Of a stretch of DNA of 64,000 bases, positions 45,613 to 54,302 are shown in pieces. How positions within the stretch are numbered: position 1 is the first letter of the stretch; each line of letters begins with the position of its first letter. This DNA comes from Persicitalea sp964500445 (lineage in GTDB: Bacteria; Bacteroidota; Bacteroidia; Cytophagales; Spirosomataceae): contig CAZCOG010000002.1 of NCBI GenBank assembly GCA_964500445.1, positions 124,001-188,000 on the forward strand, given 5' to 3'. The position numbers and the translations under genes are program-made. The notes beneath the pieces were generated by a model that saw nothing but the letters and a program-made list of their open reading frames with translations, made no database searches and was not told where the DNA came from.

Positions 45613-45763
45613 GCAGTATAAACTGGATTTGAATCGGCAAATTTGGGCATTCCAAGGGGAATTTCCTAGATGGATCGTTTTTCCGGTTGTCTGCATTAAC
45701 GCTACCTTTGGCCGAAGCGTGCTATTCCCAACAAGCTAACTGCCCTATTATTTTACCCACAGA

Positions 45764-46699
45764 ATGAAAAGATCCACTTCCTCTTCAAAAAAAGGCCATT
45801 CCGAAGACTTTTTTGGCGATTACCGAGACTTCTGGTGGAATGAAAGCTTTCTGAAATTATTAGCCAAGAGACTGCAATTGGACCAGTTCGGTAGTTTGCT
45901 GGATGTAGGATGTGGACAGTGCCACTGGAGTAAACTGCTGGTCGATTACCTTGGTACTTCAGAGGACGGCCGTACGCGCGTCGCCGGCGTGGACAATGAC
46001 CGCAAATGGGCGAAAGGCAGCCGTCAGTTACGCGCTTACTTTGCAGAGAAAGAGGTAGAGTTTAAACTGAAAAAGGCCGATGCCGACGAGCTCCCTTACG
46101 ATGATTCCACCTTCGACCTCGTTACCTGCCAGACGCTGCTGATTCATGTCCCTGACCCGACAGCGGTGATCGCCGAAATGAAACGTGTACTGCGTCCCGG
46201 TGGTACCATTCTCTGCGTGGAGCCCAACAACCTAGTCCAAAGCCTGACACGCAGTTCTATTTCCAGCAACGACCCCATCGATCAGGTGCTGGACCACGTC
46301 AAATACGCGCTGCTTTTCGAGCGGGGGAAGAAAAAGCTCGGCCAGGGCGATAACTCCCTCGGCGATCTGGTGCCGGGAATGCTGGCTCAGGCGGGTTTCG
46401 AGAATATTGATGTGCGGCTTTCCGATAAAGCCATTGCCATGTACCCGCCCTACGATACCCCCGAACAGCGGGCCACCATGCGCCAGTGGCGGCACGGTGA
46501 CCGCTGGACGTCCGATGAGTACAGCGATTACGATTATTTTAGAGCCCTCGGACCGGAGTCGCTGGAATTTTACGAAAAGTATATCCGCAGATATGCTCAC
46601 CTGGGCGAGCGTACCGAACGCTATATCGACTCTAACAAGTACCACTCGGCGGGTGGAGCAATGATGTACGTGGTGTCAGGAACGAAAATGAATGAATAG
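45764..46699 (+). CDS. Class I SAM-dependent methyltransferase
   Basis: 311 residues. SAM motif I LLDVGCGQCHWSKLL, Asp of VAGVDNDRKW, DELPYDDSTFDLVTCQTLLIHVPDP and RVLRPGGTILCVEP. The C-terminal 100 residues (ERGKKKLGQGDNSLGDLVPGML ...) are additional and could bind a large substrate. Lies divergent from the glycosyltransferase gene. Substrate unknown. Confidence 0.9.
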   Translation: MKRSTSSSKKGHSEDFFGDYRDFWWNESFLKLLAKRLQLDQFGSLLDVGCGQCHWSKLLVDYLGTSEDGRTRVAGVDNDRKWAKGSRQLRAYFAEKEVEFKLKKADADELPYDDSTFDLVTCQTLLIHVPDPTAVIAEMKRVLRPGGTILCVEPNNLVQSLTRSSISSNDPIDQVLDHVKYALLFERGKKKLGQGDNSLGDLVPGMLAQAGFENIDVRLSDKAIAMYPPYDTPEQRATMRQWRHGDRWTSDEYSDYDYFRALGPESLEFYEKYIRRYAHLGERTERYIDSNKYHSAGGAMMYVVSGTKMNE

Positions 46700-46722
46700 T
46701 AAAAAGACTATAAGGACGCCAA

Positions 46723-48048
46723 TCAAACTACCAGGCTCTCCCATAATTGATCGACCATTTTTGCTGCACTTATCGACAAGTCAGCCGGTAGCAGATGCAA
46801 CGGCAGATGTGGCTCGTAGGAAAGTGGGGGAGGAGCAATAGTAAAGTTGGTAGTTTTGGGATATACCAGAGCCAGACGCACTCTGCCCGAACCCGTAGCA
46901 TATCGCTGACCGTATGCGTAAAGTTGGTAGAGGTCGCTCTGGGCCAGATTAGAAATTTGCGAGCCGTTTCCCTGTATCAGTTTCCATTTTGTGTCGATAA
47001 TCCATACGTCCTCGTCCTGGCGCACGACTATGTCGGGCCGCAGGCGGTGCGCGGCTTCGCCCTGCGCGTCGTAAAGCAAATGGTGCGGCGACTCCTGTAT
47101 ACTCACCGTGTATTCGCCGGGCAGGTACTTTTTGAGACTTCGGGCTATGTAGTTTTCAAACAAAAACTGAGTTGGGAAGAGTAGGCCCGGCAAGAGATTG
47201 CGACCCTTACCGATTGCCGGGGCTTGTCCGCCCAGTAGCCATTCGGCCCACGGCCACAGCCAGGCATAGTTATGGAAAGTCCGGTTTTGGCGGCGTGCCT
47301 GTTGCAGGTCTTGCCGCCAATTTGGTGGCGCGGGAATTTCTTCCAGAAAAAATAAATACTGCCGTACCAAACGAGCGTGACTTCCAGAACGCAGGCATTG
47401 CAGACAAGCTTTGAGCAGGCGATTGGGGGCGTGGTCACGGGTTCGCTCGGCGAAGGTGACAGGCAGTCGCTCCGGGTGCGTTGCCAGAGCCAAGAGGGCG
47501 TTCTGGAGCCGTAATTTTCCTCTCACAAAGGACTGCTCCGCTTCCATAATCTGGTAGTCGGTTTGGGGCCCATGGCGCAGTACTTTGGTGGCTCGTTGCA
47601 AAAAAAGCGCCGCCAAAGCATCGGGCAACGGAAAGCGGGCCAGTTGACTAAGCCGGGCTTCGGGCATCGGCAGTAGCTTCAATTCGGGTACGCTCAGCAG
47701 CATGCGCAGCAGGGCGAGCCGGGCCGTAGCAACTGACTCCGGCGAAAAATCGGACGTAGTTTTAGGTAAAATCTCGATTCCTACCGAGCTGGAAGCCTGT
47801 AACAGACCGACGTACGGACCCATCCGTAAACTCGCCCGTCCGCGCAACACGGAATAGCGCAACACAGGATCGGCGTCGTCGCGCAGGGCATAGGCTTTCA
47901 AAGCCAGGAAGGCGTCTTCCGGTACTACCACGTCCGCCGGACTGGCACCTGGCCCGTAGGTGAAGGTCGAGTTTTCGGAGGCGAGGTAGAACAAGAGCTG
48001 AGAATTTTTTGAAAGAGACTTTTTGACAATTTGCCCGTAGCCCGGCAA
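46723..48048 (-). CDS. McrC-family protein without a McrB partner
   Basis: 441 residues; no ATG near the start, so TTG 48048, two bases after the acyltransferase stop, is the most likely start. McrC hallmarks: SSVGIEILPK (88-96), EQSFVRGKLRLQNALL, HAPNRLLKACLQCL, LLFPTQFLFENYIARSLK, and the PD-(D/E)xK nuclease core RPDIVV ... IIDTK (339, 352, 354). McrC is the nuclease subunit of McrBC, which cuts methylated DNA with the GTPase McrB. No McrB is in the window; the gene is the last of the mazG operon. It may work with a distant McrB or do something else. Confidence 0.87.
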   Translation of the reverse strand: MPGYGQIVKKSLSKNSQLLFYLASENSTFTYGPGASPADVVVPEDAFLALKAYALRDDADPVLRYSVLRGRASLRMGPYVGLLQASSSVGIEILPKTTSDFSPESVATARLALLRMLLSVPELKLLPMPEARLSQLARFPLPDALAALFLQRATKVLRHGPQTDYQIMEAEQSFVRGKLRLQNALLALATHPERLPVTFAERTRDHAPNRLLKACLQCLRSGSHARLVRQYLFFLEEIPAPPNWRQDLQQARRQNRTFHNYAWLWPWAEWLLGGQAPAIGKGRNLLPGLLFPTQFLFENYIARSLKKYLPGEYTVSIQESPHHLLYDAQGEAAHRLRPDIVVRQDEDVWIIDTKWKLIQGNGSQISNLAQSDLYQLYAYGQRYATGSGRVRLALVYPKTTNFTIAPPPLSYEPHLPLHLLPADLSISAAKMVDQLWESLVV

Positions 48049-48050
48049 GA

Positions 48051-49121
48051 CTAGCGAAGTCGACGGCGGGTAAGTTTACCTTTGAAAAACGCCGCCACCG
48101 GATTTTCCAGATATCTGTACACGAGCCAGGAAACCACCGTAATCAATAAGAAATAACCTGCCCACCCTAGCCATCTATACAAAAAACTCAAAAGTCCGAG
48201 ATGCAACAGGTAAAAGGCATACGATGATTTTCCTAACTCCTGCATGAGGGTGGAAGCGAGCCATTTCTTCAGGGGTGAATCTTCAATGATTAACCCGGCC
48301 ATAAGTGCGGCAAAAGAAATGGGCATCACAAAGTGACTCCAAAATAAGGAATTATTCCAGGAATCAGGATCGGCCAGATACGCTGAAGTCATACAGAATA
48401 GTACTATACCGTATAGAACCATTCCGGTGTAAGTCAGGGCGGGAAATTTGAAGTTTGGTACTTGCTCTTTTTTGAAGCAAATAAACAACCCAAAGCCTGC
48501 GAAAAAATCCCAGCAATGTCCCCAGAAAGTATAGTGAACCACGAATGGAATATTCTCTAAAAAAGATCCCGTGCCTGAGACCCACATATATAATCCCAAT
48601 CCCATAATTGCCATAAGGCAAAGTGTGAGGAAAAACCAACGGAAACGGCGGTAAAGAAGTAGGATAGCGGGCAGTAAAAGATAAAAAGTCTCTTCCACGG
48701 TGAGCGACCAGGTTTGTGCTACACCCGAGAATTTGTGCTGATCGGAAAAGCCTTTGAGAAGCGTAATATTGAGAAAGTACTCCCTGAAAGGCCGTTCGTA
48801 TTCCAGGCGCCCTAATAAGTACAAGACCAGAAAAGTACCCGACACTACCAAAAACAGAAGAGGAAAAATACGAATGACTCTTCGTCCGAAATAGTCAGAA
48901 AGTCCTTGCCGGGTCGAAAGTGGGGCGTCGTAGTAGCGGTAACTCAACAAAAATCCGCTCAACACAAAAAATAATGAAACACCCGTGTAGCCTTGCTGGG
49001 CCAGCCCGAAAAGGAAACTACTTTTTGGTAAAAAAGGATTGAAGTGATGAACAAAGACTAGCCAGGCCGCCACGGCCCGGAGTCCGGTCAGAGCGGGGAT
49101 ATATTCTTTCAATCCCAACAC
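48051..49121 (-). CDS. Acyltransferase family 3 membrane protein
   Basis: 356 residues with about ten hydrophobic segments. The family signature TGLRAVAAWLVFVHHFNPF near the N-terminus holds the catalytic-type His pair. Such enzymes O-acylate polysaccharides, peptidoglycan or lipids. It overlaps the thiamine pyrophosphokinase stop by 13 bases and lies two bases ahead of the McrC gene, so one operon. Confidence 0.9.
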   Translation of the reverse strand: MLGLKEYIPALTGLRAVAAWLVFVHHFNPFLPKSSFLFGLAQQGYTGVSLFFVLSGFLLSYRYYDAPLSTRQGLSDYFGRRVIRIFPLLFLVVSGTFLVLYLLGRLEYERPFREYFLNITLLKGFSDQHKFSGVAQTWSLTVEETFYLLLPAILLLYRRFRWFFLTLCLMAIMGLGLYMWVSGTGSFLENIPFVVHYTFWGHCWDFFAGFGLFICFKKEQVPNFKFPALTYTGMVLYGIVLFCMTSAYLADPDSWNNSLFWSHFVMPISFAALMAGLIIEDSPLKKWLASTLMQELGKSSYAFYLLHLGLLSFLYRWLGWAGYFLLITVVSWLVYRYLENPVAAFFKGKLTRRRLR

Positions 49122-49771
49122 TCCATGATCAGCAAATCCCCCTGCTTCGACGAAATGCGCACAAAACCATCTACCTCGGCCTCATTGCTATTGCCCGAGC
49201 GGTAGCCCAGCGTAAGTACTTCGTCGTTCAGATTATATTTCAAACCGCTCGTGACGATGCCACTCACTTCGCCGACGGGAATGAGCGAAATGGGCGTCCC
49301 GGCGGTGTACCACTTCTCAAAAGTACCCATGAGCGGAAAAATCTTGGAATGGTCGTCGTACATTACCAGTTGGATGGCAGATTTGTAACGCACCAGGTTG
49401 GTAATGTTCGTGATCGCGTGGTCGGCGCGGCGGCCCGTGGCCCAGACGATATTGGCCGCCGGAAAGCCACGCTCGATCAGGAAGTCGATGGCTTTTTCGA
49501 GGTCGGTTTTGTTTTGGTCGGGTGTGGGGACAATTTCCAACGGGTGCTGGCGGGCGCGGATGGCGTCGAAATCGTGGCCCTGATCGAAATCACCGAGCCA
49601 GGCGTCTACCTTAATTCCGCGATCAAGTACTCTGTAAATAGCGTGATCAAGTACTACCACGAACGGGCTCCATTCCAGCAATTGCCCCAGCATTTCTTCG
49701 CTGCACGCCTCGCCGTTGGCTATAATGAGGGCGGGTTCCTGCTTCTCGCGAACGATGTGGTGCGAACTCAC
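49109..49771 (-). CDS. Thiamine diphosphokinase
   Basis: 220 residues. Phosphorylates thiamine to thiamine diphosphate. ALIIANGEACSEEML; VVVLDHAIYRVLDRGIKVDAWLGDFDQ (the GDFDS-like motif); NKTDLEKAIDFL; TGRRADHAI; SGLKYNLNDEVL and the C-terminal GDLLIMEC. Start overlaps the mazG stop by four bases (ATGA); the C-terminus overlaps the acyltransferase start. Confidence 0.92.
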   Translation of the reverse strand: MSSHHIVREKQEPALIIANGEACSEEMLGQLLEWSPFVVVLDHAIYRVLDRGIKVDAWLGDFDQGHDFDAIRARQHPLEIVPTPDQNKTDLEKAIDFLIERGFPAANIVWATGRRADHAITNITNLVRYKSAIQLVMYDDHSKIFPLMGTFEKWYTAGTPISLIPVGEVSGIVTSGLKYNLNDEVLTLGYRSGNSNEAEVDGFVRISSKQGDLLIMECWD

Positions 49772-50580
49772 GGCTGCATCTCGGTTTTGGCGCGGTTCCA
49801 GTATTCGTCCATCTCGGGCAGAGTCATGTCGGCGAGCGATTTGCCATCGGCTTTGGCGTGCTCTTCCATGAACTGGAAGCGTTTGATGAATTTTTTATTG
49901 GTACGTTCCAGGGCCGTTTCGGGGTTGAGGTTTGCGAAACGGGCGTAGTTAAGCAGCGAGAACAGCAGATCACCAAATTCGGCCTCGGCTTCTTTTAAGT
50001 TCAGTACGTCGTCAGTTTCGGCGTCGAAGTGTGCCTTGAATTCCTGCATCTCCTCCTGCACTTTTTCCCAAACCTGACTTTTCTCGTCCCAGTCGAAGCC
50101 GGCGCCCCGTGCCTTTTCCTGAATTCGCATGGCCTTCACCAGCGCGGGAAGTGATTGCGGCACGCCCGACAGTACCGATCGGTTTCCTTCTTTGAGTTTA
50201 AGTTGTTCCCAATTCTGCTTTACTTTCTCTTCGGTGTCGGCTACGACGGCATTGCCATCGGCGTCGCCATAAATATGAGGATGGCGCGAAATGAGCTTTT
50301 CACAAATCCCGTTGAGTACATCGGCGATGTCGAAGTCGTTGGTTTCTGAGCCAATTTTGGCGTAAAAAACCAGGTGCAGCATCAGGTCACCAAGCTCTTT
50401 TTTGATTTCCGGCAAATCATTTTCCAGAATCGCGTCCGACAGCTCGTAAGTTTCCTCGATGGTCAAATGGCGCAGACTTTCCAACGTCTGTTTACGATCC
50501 CAGGGACATTTTTCCCGCAGATCGTCCATGATAGTCAGGAGGCGGTCAAAAGCTTGTAATTGAGTTTGGCGGTTGTTCAA
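49768..50580 (-). CDS. mazG: Nucleoside triphosphate pyrophosphohydrolase MazG
   Basis: 270 residues. Two tandem MazG domains: CPWDRKQTLESLRHLTIEETYELSDAI (EETYE metal site) and FGDLLFSLLNYARFANLNPETALERTNKKFIKRF. Degrades aberrant nucleotides and can lower ppGpp. First gene of the four-gene operon mazG-thiamine diphosphokinase-acyltransferase-McrC. Confidence 0.95.
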   Translation of the reverse strand: MNNRQTQLQAFDRLLTIMDDLREKCPWDRKQTLESLRHLTIEETYELSDAILENDLPEIKKELGDLMLHLVFYAKIGSETNDFDIADVLNGICEKLISRHPHIYGDADGNAVVADTEEKVKQNWEQLKLKEGNRSVLSGVPQSLPALVKAMRIQEKARGAGFDWDEKSQVWEKVQEEMQEFKAHFDAETDDVLNLKEAEAEFGDLLFSLLNYARFANLNPETALERTNKKFIKRFQFMEEHAKADGKSLADMTLPEMDEYWNRAKTEMQP

Positions 50581-50707
50581 GGGGTAGTTAATTTTTCTGT
50601 GAAGGTACTTTGTGAAATGCTGTGCAAACTTAGTGAAACTGCGCCGGAGCGTCGCACAGGATAGACCGCTCTGTGACCGATAGTACGAAATTAAAAAAGC
50701 CGTTTAT

Positions 50708-51808
50708 CTACTGCCGATGGCTATTGTCCCGCCAAAGTACCTCATATTCCAAAAGTAACGTCCAGCAGTGGGCTTCGCAAGTCCAGTTCATGTGGAAAAT
50801 CTTATTGGCTGCGAGTTTGTACAACTCCGGCGATTCGTAAGCGGTGAGCAATCCAGCAATGAAGAAATGGAAGCCAGCGAAATCTTTTTCGGTAAAGTTT
50901 TCAACGGCGATTCGCGGCGTGGCTTGCCCCAGTCGCAGTAGCGAAGTCGCCAGCAACACCCGGTTCATGGGGTGATTTTCGGTGCGCAGCAGTTCCTGGG
51001 CATCCTTGATCAATTTCGCTTTGACGGGCCATAAAGCGGGTGGGTCGAAAGCCGCCATCAGCCGCGCTACGTGGTAAACAATGAGAATGGTACTTGGGTA
51101 CTGATGGGCGCAACGAAACGGCTCGGTACGGTAACGGTCGGTTTCGATGACCGAGCGAATATAAAGCAGACTGTGGGCGTCGTGCTGATTCAGAGGTAGA
51201 TTGTAGTGAAAAATGCAGTACAGAATATTGCTCAGTACACAGGCGTCGAATTCCACGTACATATTCTTACCGAACCAGGTCGAGTAGGCTCTCAACTTAT
51301 AGTACTGAGGGTAGGTGTTTCTGATCCACAGTTTGCTGCCATTGGCGTGTTGGGCGAGCTTGTCTTTCAACCATTGCAGCTCTTGAAGCGTGGGATTTTC
51401 CGTGAGATAGACGAAGGCCGTATCGTCCACGTCGTCGGGAATGCGAAAATGCTCGAAATGGCGGAATACGAAGCCATTCGGAAAGTGACGCGAGGGTTTG
51501 GTTTTCCAGAAATTATAGGTTTTAAGGCCGTCCTTATTCTGAAAGTCGGGGTAGTTTTTCTTGATTTTGGCCAGAATCGTATCCACTTGCTTCTGTTCGC
51601 CGGCTAACATCTTGCCGCGGAGCGATTTGAGAGTAAAGCCGATGATGGCTGAGAAGAAAATCGTAGTGTCGGGCCGAGTGTAGCCGAAATAAGGATTTTG
51701 GCGGTAAGCCGGGAAAAGCCCCGCCGGAAAGTACTTTGTATCCGTAGACTGCAACGAGGTGATTTTTTTCAGGAATTGCGGTACTATCAAATCTATTTCC
51801 TCAGTCAT
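50708..51808 (-). CDS. Uncharacterised alpha/alpha-barrel-type protein with DxDDTA motif
   Basis: 366 residues, mostly helical. At residues 126-131 it carries DVDDTA (in RIPDDVDDTAFVYL), the motif that provides the general acid of class II terpene cyclases such as copalyl diphosphate synthase. Downstream helix-rich segments (LIVYHVARLMAAFDPPALW) suit a terpenoid-cyclase toroid. At 366 residues it is much shorter than known class II cyclases (about 500 or more), and the rest of the sequence is not one I recognise. No isoprenoid gene is adjacent. Cyclase activity is therefore speculative. Confidence 0.7.
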   Translation of the reverse strand: MTEEIDLIVPQFLKKITSLQSTDTKYFPAGLFPAYRQNPYFGYTRPDTTIFFSAIIGFTLKSLRGKMLAGEQKQVDTILAKIKKNYPDFQNKDGLKTYNFWKTKPSRHFPNGFVFRHFEHFRIPDDVDDTAFVYLTENPTLQELQWLKDKLAQHANGSKLWIRNTYPQYYKLRAYSTWFGKNMYVEFDACVLSNILYCIFHYNLPLNQHDAHSLLYIRSVIETDRYRTEPFRCAHQYPSTILIVYHVARLMAAFDPPALWPVKAKLIKDAQELLRTENHPMNRVLLATSLLRLGQATPRIAVENFTEKDFAGFHFFIAGLLTAYESPELYKLAANKIFHMNWTCEAHCWTLLLEYEVLWRDNSHRQ

Positions 51809-51944
51809 AGTTATATAATTAATTGAAATAGAGGAAGTTGAAAAGAGATTTTAAATTTTATAACCTGATGGTTGTAAAATTGGCATAATACTTGATAACC
51901 ACTTTATTGCCCATTAGATACAAACATTAAAAACTACTACTGCG

Positions 51945-52673
51945 ATGAAAAATCTACTACTACCTGTCGTAATGTTATACCTGCTTGCGGGTGAGGCTAT
52001 GGCCCAGCAACGTAATTTCATTCTGTCAAATATCGACCATAAGGGCTTCGTCAGCATCACGGCGGGCTATGGACTACCAAGTTGTAACACGCCATTCGGC
52101 AAAAATACGGAACATATCATGGGTAGTGGACAGTTTGCACAGACTTCGATAGGGTATCGTATCGGTCGCCGACTGGGTGCGGTGGCCAGTTACTCCTACG
52201 GTACCAACACGATTCAGCAGGATGCACTGTTGAATTCAATTGGTAACAACATCGACCCTGCCGATTGGGACAGCCACGCGACCAACTGCACTTTACAAAG
52301 TCTGATGGCCGGACCCTTACTGATGGTACCCGCCGGTCGCTTCCAGTTTGACTTCCAACTCACGGCGGGCCTGGCTCAATCCACCAGTTCCCGCATGGAA
52401 CTGAACTCCCTGGGCCGGGAGCAACCCATTTCTTACAAAACTCCCTCTCAAACTACCCATGCCTTCGCTGCCGGGGCCGGAGCTACCGCTCGCTTCAAGC
52501 TTAACCGATGGTTGGCTATCCATTCATCCTTACAATACGTGGCTGCCAATTTGAAATACAGCGATTTGCAACAGGAAATTCGCCTGGGTAGTCAGCGCTC
52601 CGTCGAAACCATCAACGCCAGCCAGCCGCTGGGAATGTTGAACTGGGGAGGAGGGATTGGATTTATTTTTTAA
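51945..52673 (+). CDS. Predicted outer-membrane beta-barrel protein, unknown
   Basis: 242 residues. Signal peptide (MKNLLLPVVMLYLLAGEAMAQ), then repeated amphipathic strands (FVSITAGYGLPS; GRRLGAVASYSYGTNT; WLAIHSSLQYVAANLKYSDL), ending GGGIGFIF, the aromatic C-terminal outer-membrane signature. No named family. Divergent from the DxDDTA protein gene. Confidence 0.8.
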   Translation: MKNLLLPVVMLYLLAGEAMAQQRNFILSNIDHKGFVSITAGYGLPSCNTPFGKNTEHIMGSGQFAQTSIGYRIGRRLGAVASYSYGTNTIQQDALLNSIGNNIDPADWDSHATNCTLQSLMAGPLLMVPAGRFQFDFQLTAGLAQSTSSRMELNSLGREQPISYKTPSQTTHAFAAGAGATARFKLNRWLAIHSSLQYVAANLKYSDLQQEIRLGSQRSVETINASQPLGMLNWGGGIGFIF

Positions 52674-52845
52674 AGTACCTCAAATAGTCATTCCATCGTA
52701 GTCTGTGAAAAGTGTATAAAATCTTTGTTGCAAAAATCTTCTGCCATATTGCTGGGTACAGAAACCGCAGATTGTCGTATTTGACAAATCAAGCCGAACT
52801 TTTGCACCTTTGAAAAGCATTTTTCGCTTTGTAAATGGGTGTTAC

Positions 52846-52859
52846 AAGCTACGTAGCTT
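52846..52859. repeat. 14-base perfect palindrome in a convergent intergenic gap
   Basis: AAGCTACGTAGCTT lies in the 281-base gap (52674-52954) between the barrel gene and the antiporter, which converge. Could be a dimeric protein site or a chance palindrome. The gap shows no clear hairpin terminator with T-run and no other gene. Confidence 0.4.
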
Positions 52860-52954
52860 CCTGCCATACGAGCGTTTCCCGATACATACCAAACCCTGCA
52901 ATGATTGGTAGTTGGAATTAATAAGTAAGCTTTTCAAGAGTAATCAGGTACTTT

Positions 52955-54202
52955 TCAAAGCCCGTACCGTGCCTTTACCCTTTTCACGATCGGCCCCAGT
53001 GTGATGCCCTGCACCAAAATGGCGAAAATGACGATACAGTAAGTGATCGCCAGAATGATGTCTTTGTCCATAGCTGCCGGGAGGGATAAGGCCAGCGCAA
53101 TGGAAATGCCCCCGCGCAGGCCGCCCCAGGTCATGATGAGCGGGGTGCGGGGCATGAAGTTGACCGAGCGGCGCAGAGCCAGGATGGGAATGTAAACTGA
53201 AACGAAGCGCGCAAACAGCGCGATGAAGATGCCCAGAAGACCAGCCAGCCAATAATTATCCATATAAGGGATAATCACGATTTCGAGGCCGATCAACACG
53301 AAAAGCAGAGCATTCAGCGACTCATCTACCAGCTCCCAGAATTTGTCCAGGTACTCTACCGTTTCACTTGACATGGCCTCGGAACGGCCCTTGTTGCCAA
53401 TGAACAAGCCAGCCACCACTACGGCCAGCGGGCCAGAGAAGTGCAGGCTTGCCGCCAGCGCGTAGCCCCCCATGACCAGCGCCAAGGACAGTAGTACTTC
53501 GGTCTGGTAATGGTCAATGGACTTCATCATTTTGTAGGTCACGTAACCCAGCAGGGCACCCAGAATCAGCCCGCCGCCAACTTCCTCTCCGAAAAGCAGC
53601 GCTACTTCACCCGGCGTAACCTCCCCGACGCCCAGCGTGGCAACTTCCAGAATGGTAAGAAAAATAACTACGCCCACGCCATCGTTGAACAGCGATTCGC
53701 CGGTGATCACGATTTCCAGATTCTTGGGAATTTTGGCTTCTTTCAGAATCCCAAGGACCGCAATGGGGTCGGTAGGCGAGATCAGAGCTCCAAGTAACAG
53801 GCAGTTAATAAACGGAATAGCGAAACCAACGAAAGGTAACACGTAATAAAAGAGCGCCCCGATCAGGAAAGTGGACATCACGACACCCAGCGTGGCGAAG
53901 CTAAGGATGCTCCATTTTTGTTCACGCATAAGCGCCATATCTGTGTGCAACGCTCCGGCAAACAGCAAAAAACTAAGCATTACCTCCAATAGTACCTGTG
54001 GGAAATCTATTTCGCTTACCAGGCCTTTGACGCCTTCCAGTACTGCCGGACTGAACTGTCCGACGATCAGGATCGCGATCGAGCTCAGCAGGGCGATGAG
54101 CATGAGGCCAATAGTAGTAGGAAGCCTGAGGTAGCGGAAATTAACATAAGCAAAGAGGGCGCAAATGGTAGTGAGTAAGGCAATGACGGTAAACAGATCC
54201 AT
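52955..54202 (-). CDS. CPA1-family cation:proton antiporter
   Basis: 415 residues with about 12 membrane segments. LISPTDPIAVLGIL and GESLFNDGVGVVIFLTILEV carry the ND-type ion-binding residues of CPA1 antiporters (NhaP-like). Further glycine-rich segments include WGGLRGGISIALALSLP near the C-terminus. Exchanges Na+ or K+ for protons, keeping pH and salt balance. Divergent from the DUF389 gene. Confidence 0.94.
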   Translation of the reverse strand: MDLFTVIALLTTICALFAYVNFRYLRLPTTIGLMLIALLSSIAILIVGQFSPAVLEGVKGLVSEIDFPQVLLEVMLSFLLFAGALHTDMALMREQKWSILSFATLGVVMSTFLIGALFYYVLPFVGFAIPFINCLLLGALISPTDPIAVLGILKEAKIPKNLEIVITGESLFNDGVGVVIFLTILEVATLGVGEVTPGEVALLFGEEVGGGLILGALLGYVTYKMMKSIDHYQTEVLLSLALVMGGYALAASLHFSGPLAVVVAGLFIGNKGRSEAMSSETVEYLDKFWELVDESLNALLFVLIGLEIVIIPYMDNYWLAGLLGIFIALFARFVSVYIPILALRRSVNFMPRTPLIMTWGGLRGGISIALALSLPAAMDKDIILAITYCIVIFAILVQGITLGPIVKRVKARYGL

Positions 54203-54264
54203 CGGGCAATAGCGTTAGATTTTAGAAGAGATTATGCTTTTTAGTTAATCAAATATATCCCATT

Positions 54265-54272
54265 TATCTTTG
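54265..54272 (+). promoter_or_regulatory. -7 element of the DUF389 gene
   Basis: TATCTTTG fits TAnnTTTG, with a weak TTAG about 20 bases upstream. Leader about 25 bases to ATG 54303. Confidence 0.5.
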
Positions 54273-54302
54273 ACCCGAGTACTTTTTTAAGTTCCTAACC
54301 CT

